Assembly (NCBI GenBank): GCA_023356515.1
Contig: JAKQYG010000208.1
Span: 1-7,285, forward strand
Direction: 5' to 3'
Length of the DNA: 7,285 nucleotides
From: Trichodesmium sp. MAG_R04
GTDB lineage: Bacteria; Cyanobacteriota; Cyanobacteriia; Cyanobacteriales; Microcoleaceae
Numbering within the stretch: the first letter of the stretch is position 1; each line of letters opens with the position of its first letter. A program made the translations under genes and the position numbers. Below, piece by piece: positions 5,449-7,285 of this stretch. The notes under the pieces were generated by a model that saw only the letters and a list, made by a program, of their open reading frames with translations, was not told the DNA's origin and searched no databases.

Positions 5449-6537
5449 TTAGGTAGTTAAATCAGGAAATACTTCTCGGATAGCAGGATGAACCAACACA
5501 TGGTCTTTAACATTCAATCCTTTAGCCAAAGCCGGATTCATTTCTAAAGCTGTACTACCATGGTTGGCCAACTGTAATACATAAGGCAAAGTGCTATTAT
5601 TCAAAGCTTGAGTAGCTGTCCAGGGTACTGCTCCTGGCATATTAGGTACTCCATAATGTAGGACACCTAGTTCGACATAGGTAGGACTCGTATGAGAAGT
5701 AGGATGTAGAGTTTCCACACAACCCCCTTGATCCACAGCCACATCAATAATTACAGAGCCAGAACGCATCTGCTCCACCAAGCTTTTAGGAACTAATACT
5801 GGAGAACGACGACCAGGAACTAAAACGGCTCCTACAAGTAAATCACAATCAGCTACTACTGCTTCTATAGCAGAAGAACTGCTATATAGTAACTCTACCC
5901 TTGAGCCAAATACAGTCTCTAAATAAGCCAACCTTTCTAAGTTAATGTCCAAAATTTGGACTCTGGCGCCTAAGCCAACAGCAATTTTAGCTGCCTCTGT
6001 ACCAACTATTCCTCCTCCCAGAATTACAACCTTACCAGGGGTAACACCAGGCACTCCACCTAATAGAACTCCTCTACCACCCTGCTGCCTTTCTAAAAAT
6101 CTTGCCCCAAATTGCACAGACAAACGTCCAGCTATTATACTCATAGGAGTTAGTAAAGGTAGCCTTTGGTCAGATAGCTCTACCGTTTCATAGGCGATCG
6201 CCATAACACCACTTTCAATTAACCTTTCAGTTAACTTCTTATCCGCAGCCAAATGTAAATATGTAAATAGTAGTTGTCCTGACTTAAGAAACGGATATTC
6301 CGATGATAAAGGTTCCTTAACCTTAACTATCATTTCACAATCCCAAACTTCTCTAGTATCTGATAAGATATGCCCACCGGCTTGAAGATAATCATTATCA
6401 CTAAAACCTGCACCCAAACCGGCTTCTGTCTCTATAAAAACCTGGTTATTTGCTTCAGTACAGACCCTAACACTTGCAGGAGTTAATCCAACACGAAACT
6501 CCTGATCCTTAATTTCTTTTGGAATACCTATTTTCAT
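5449..6537 (-). CDS. ald: Alanine dehydrogenase Ald (362 aa)
   Basis: Catalyses L-alanine + NAD+ + H2O <=> pyruvate + NH4+ + NADH in the cytosol. In heterocystous cyanobacteria this enzyme has been linked to catabolic use of alanine during nitrogen-fixing growth. The N-terminal substrate domain starts MKIGIPKEIKDQEFRVGLTP, with substrate-binding Arg15. VKVKEP (71-76) carries Lys74, and YLHLAAD (93-99) carries catalytic His95. The NAD-binding Rossmann motif VVILGGGIVGTEAAKIA (170-186) is followed by Asp197 at the end of beta-2. DVAVDQGG (265-272) supplies catalytic Asp269, and YGVPNMPGAVPWTAT (295-309) is a family signature. At this length it is Ald rather than the transhydrogenase alpha subunit. 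The ATG at 6535-6537 is supported by a Shine-Dalgarno GGAG 7 nt upstream. The stop is TAA. It is divergent from murA across a 347-bp spacer. All key residues are present. Confidence 0.97.
   Translation of the reverse strand: MKIGIPKEIKDQEFRVGLTPASVRVCTEANNQVFIETEAGLGAGFSDNDYLQAGGHILSDTREVWDCEMIVKVKEPLSSEYPFLKSGQLLFTYLHLAADKKLTERLIESGVMAIAYETVELSDQRLPLLTPMSIIAGRLSVQFGARFLERQQGGRGVLLGGVPGVTPGKVVILGGGIVGTEAAKIAVGLGARVQILDINLERLAYLETVFGSRVELLYSSSSAIEAVVADCDLLVGAVLVPGRRSPVLVPKSLVEQMRSGSVIIDVAVDQGGCVETLHPTSHTSPTYVELGVLHYGVPNMPGAVPWTATQALNNSTLPYVLQLANHGSTALEMNPALAKGLNVKDHVLVHPAIREVFPDLTT
6194..6201. other. HIP1 octamer (GCGATCGC) within ald
   Basis: An exact HIP1 site, here extended to the 10-bp palindrome GGCGATCGCC (6193-6202), the common extended form in cyanobacteria. 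Confidence 0.8.
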
Positions 6538-6544
6538 CGACTAT

Positions 6545-6548
6545 CTCC
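6545..6548 (-). promoter_or_regulatory. Shine-Dalgarno of ald
   Basis: GGAG on the minus strand (within ctggagatag), 7 nt before the ATG. It is the best ribosome-binding site in the window and fixes the ald start; most other genes here have weak or no such site. Confidence 0.75.
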
Positions 6549-6730
6549 AGTTGTGTGCCAAAAAAACATGATGAACTACCCCCCCTTATCTCTATTGTCA
6601 AAAAAAACTACTTAATTTTTGGTCCTTTAAGCTGAAAAAGTTAGTATTATTTTGGGGACTCCCATGCCAGTGCCAGCAAAATCAAGGGAGCAATATATCC
6701 GACTATCTCATCTATACATTCTCTATCCTT

Positions 6731-6770
6731 ATTGTAGGGACATTGTATCCAATGTCCCTATAATTTTTTT
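6731..6770 (+). terminator. Terminator-shaped hairpin with T-tract upstream of murA
   Basis: The core arms tagggacattg (6735-6745) and caatgtcccta (6750-6760) are perfect complements around tetraloop tatc. Pairing continues outward through one G:U and three A:T pairs (6731-6734 with 6761-6764), giving a 15-bp stem. Seven T's (6764-6770) follow directly on the plus strand. This is the shape of an intrinsic terminator, but no annotated plus-strand gene ends here: ald is on the other strand and starts to the left. It could end an unannotated plus-strand transcript, insulate murA, or be a dispersed cyanobacterial palindrome of the GTAGRGACRTTG...CAAYGTCYCTAC kind that happens to have a T-tract. 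Confidence 0.6.
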
Positions 6771-6828
6771 AGAGCTCTCTTCAGATTCTACCAGGAATTT
6801 AGATTAAGAAAAAGAATTTGTCAACCCC

Positions 6829-6856
6829 TAGACATTTGCTGACTTTCCAGTACAAT
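6829..6856 (+). promoter_or_regulatory. Probable murA promoter
   Basis: TAGACA (6829-6834, 5 of 6 to TTGACA), a 16-bp spacer, then TACAAT (6851-6856, 5 of 6 to TATAAT). Transcription would start near 6863, leaving a leader of about 22 nt before the murA ATG. It lies after the T-tract hairpin, so murA transcribed from here would not contain that hairpin. Confidence 0.6.
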
Positions 6857-6884
6857 CAATAGCAAAAATTAAAATCAATAACTT

Positions 6885-7285
6885 ATGTCATTGAGGAACG
6901 ATAGAGCCATAAATCAACAACTAAATTCGATAGGAGAAACAGATAATCTAAAACTATCCCCTATCAGTCAGTCAACACTGAAAATTTGGGGCCCTTCTTG
7001 TTTAGAAGGAAATATTAATATTAGTGGTGCTAAAAATTCAGCCCTCCCTGCAATGGCAGCAACACTACTTTCTTCAGGTATATGTCGTTTGCGTCAAGTC
7101 CCATGTCTAGCAGATATTAACACAATGGGACAAGTTTTATCTGCACTGGGAGCAAAAATAAAACATAATACTAATACTTTTACTTTAGATATAGATGCAA
7201 GTACTATTAATAACCCTGAAGCTCCTTATGAATTAGTTAGACAGTTGCGTGCCAGCTTTTTTGCTATAGGTCCCATTTTGGCCAG
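6885..7285 (+). CDS. murA: UDP-N-acetylglucosamine 1-carboxyvinyltransferase MurA, N-terminal part (truncated by window edge)
   Basis: Cytosolic first committed step of peptidoglycan synthesis: transfers enolpyruvate from phosphoenolpyruvate to UDP-GlcNAc. ATG 6885-6887 opens a frame of 133 complete codons to the window end. An in-frame TAA (6879-6881) lies just upstream, so this is the earliest ATG. After a polar extension of about 31 residues the EPSP-synthase-type fold begins at LKIWGPSCLEGNINISGAK, containing the catalytic-site pair Lys50-Asn51 (E. coli Lys22-Asn23). SALPAMAATLL follows (52-62). APYELVRQLRASFFAIGP (113-130) includes Arg122, equivalent to the PEP-binding arginine. The catalytic-loop Cys would lie beyond the window. 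A variable N-terminal extension is usual in cyanobacterial MurA. No Shine-Dalgarno is evident. The gene is intact as far as seen. Confidence 0.95.
   Translation, partial: MSLRNDRAINQQLNSIGETDNLKLSPISQSTLKIWGPSCLEGNINISGAKNSALPAMAATLLSSGICRLRQVPCLADINTMGQVLSALGAKIKHNTNTFTLDIDASTINNPEAPYELVRQLRASFFAIGPILA

Larger units (their letters stand above)
6538..6884. other. Divergent spacer between ald and murA
   Basis: 347 bp. From the ald side: the ald Shine-Dalgarno, then a run of seven C (6579-6585) and A-tracts, with a perfect TTGACA on the minus strand at 6596-6601 that lacks an acceptable -10 at normal spacing (TAGTTC at 17 bp). In the middle is a tandem tgccag pair (6666-6677) bracketed by ctccc/gggag complements. 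Then comes the long hairpin with T-tract (6731-6770), a small agagctct palindrome (6771-6778), and the murA promoter (6829-6856). No protein-coding ORF is apparent. Confidence 0.65.

Noticed and set aside
5945..6193. Plus-strand ORF of 82 codons inside ald
   Set aside because: Antisense shadow of the ald Rossmann region; its proline/threonine-rich product reflects reverse-complemented Gly-rich codons.
6573..6601. Consensus TTGACA upstream of ald as an ald promoter
   Set aside because: The -35 is perfect but the hexamer at 17 bp (TAGTTC) and its neighbours are poor -10 matches, so no promoter is called.
6538..6884. NtcA-type operator (GTA-N8-TAC) in the ald-murA spacer
   Set aside because: Near matches such as the one starting at 6734 (gta...gta) lack the TAC half; no complete site was found by eye.

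Overview
The window looks like ordinary chromosomal housekeeping DNA from a cyanobacterium, most likely a filamentous, heterocyst-forming one (Nostocales). The signs are two HIP1 octamers (GCGATCGC) inside genes, two degenerate 7-bp tandem repeat arrays of the kind common between Nostocales genes, cyanobacterial-type TrpC and MurA N-termini, and a cyanobacteria-type 77-residue small protein. The DNA is AT-rich and about 30% of it is spacer, which would suit an AT-rich or genome-reduced Nostocales lineage. The species cannot be named from sequence alone.

Layout. On the minus strand, from the right: ald (alanine dehydrogenase, 5449-6537), a tRNA-Leu(CAG) gene (5071-5153), a TrmH/SpoU-family RNA 2'-O-ribose methyltransferase (4071-4847), lpdA (dihydrolipoamide dehydrogenase, 2096-3526), trpC (indole-3-glycerol-phosphate synthase, 661-1542) and a conserved-looking 77-aa protein (17-250). 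On the plus strand: a 69-aa very acidic protein of unknown function (3835-4044), which converges on the methyltransferase, and the first 133 codons of murA (from 6885, running off the right edge), divergent from ald. Every complete gene is of normal length with its key residues intact.

Transcription. Same-strand genes are hundreds of bases apart, so they look individually transcribed rather than arranged as an operon. The best promoter-like sites precede murA, the tRNA gene and lpdA. ald has the clearest Shine-Dalgarno sequence. The genes do not form one pathway: they cover tryptophan synthesis (TrpC), the shared E3 subunit of 2-oxoacid dehydrogenase and glycine cleavage complexes (LpdA), alanine/pyruvate exchange (Ald), peptidoglycan synthesis (MurA) and translation (methyltransferase, tRNA).

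The spacers hold the less expected content: a 15-bp hairpin followed by a T-tract between ald and murA, a nested palindrome 3' of trpC, two related spacer segments that each lie 69 bp before a hairpin, and the heptamer arrays. I see no sign of a defence system, CRISPR array, insertion sequence, prophage or biosynthetic cluster. No undescribed multi-gene system is visible; the best leads are the non-coding palindromes and the 69-aa protein.
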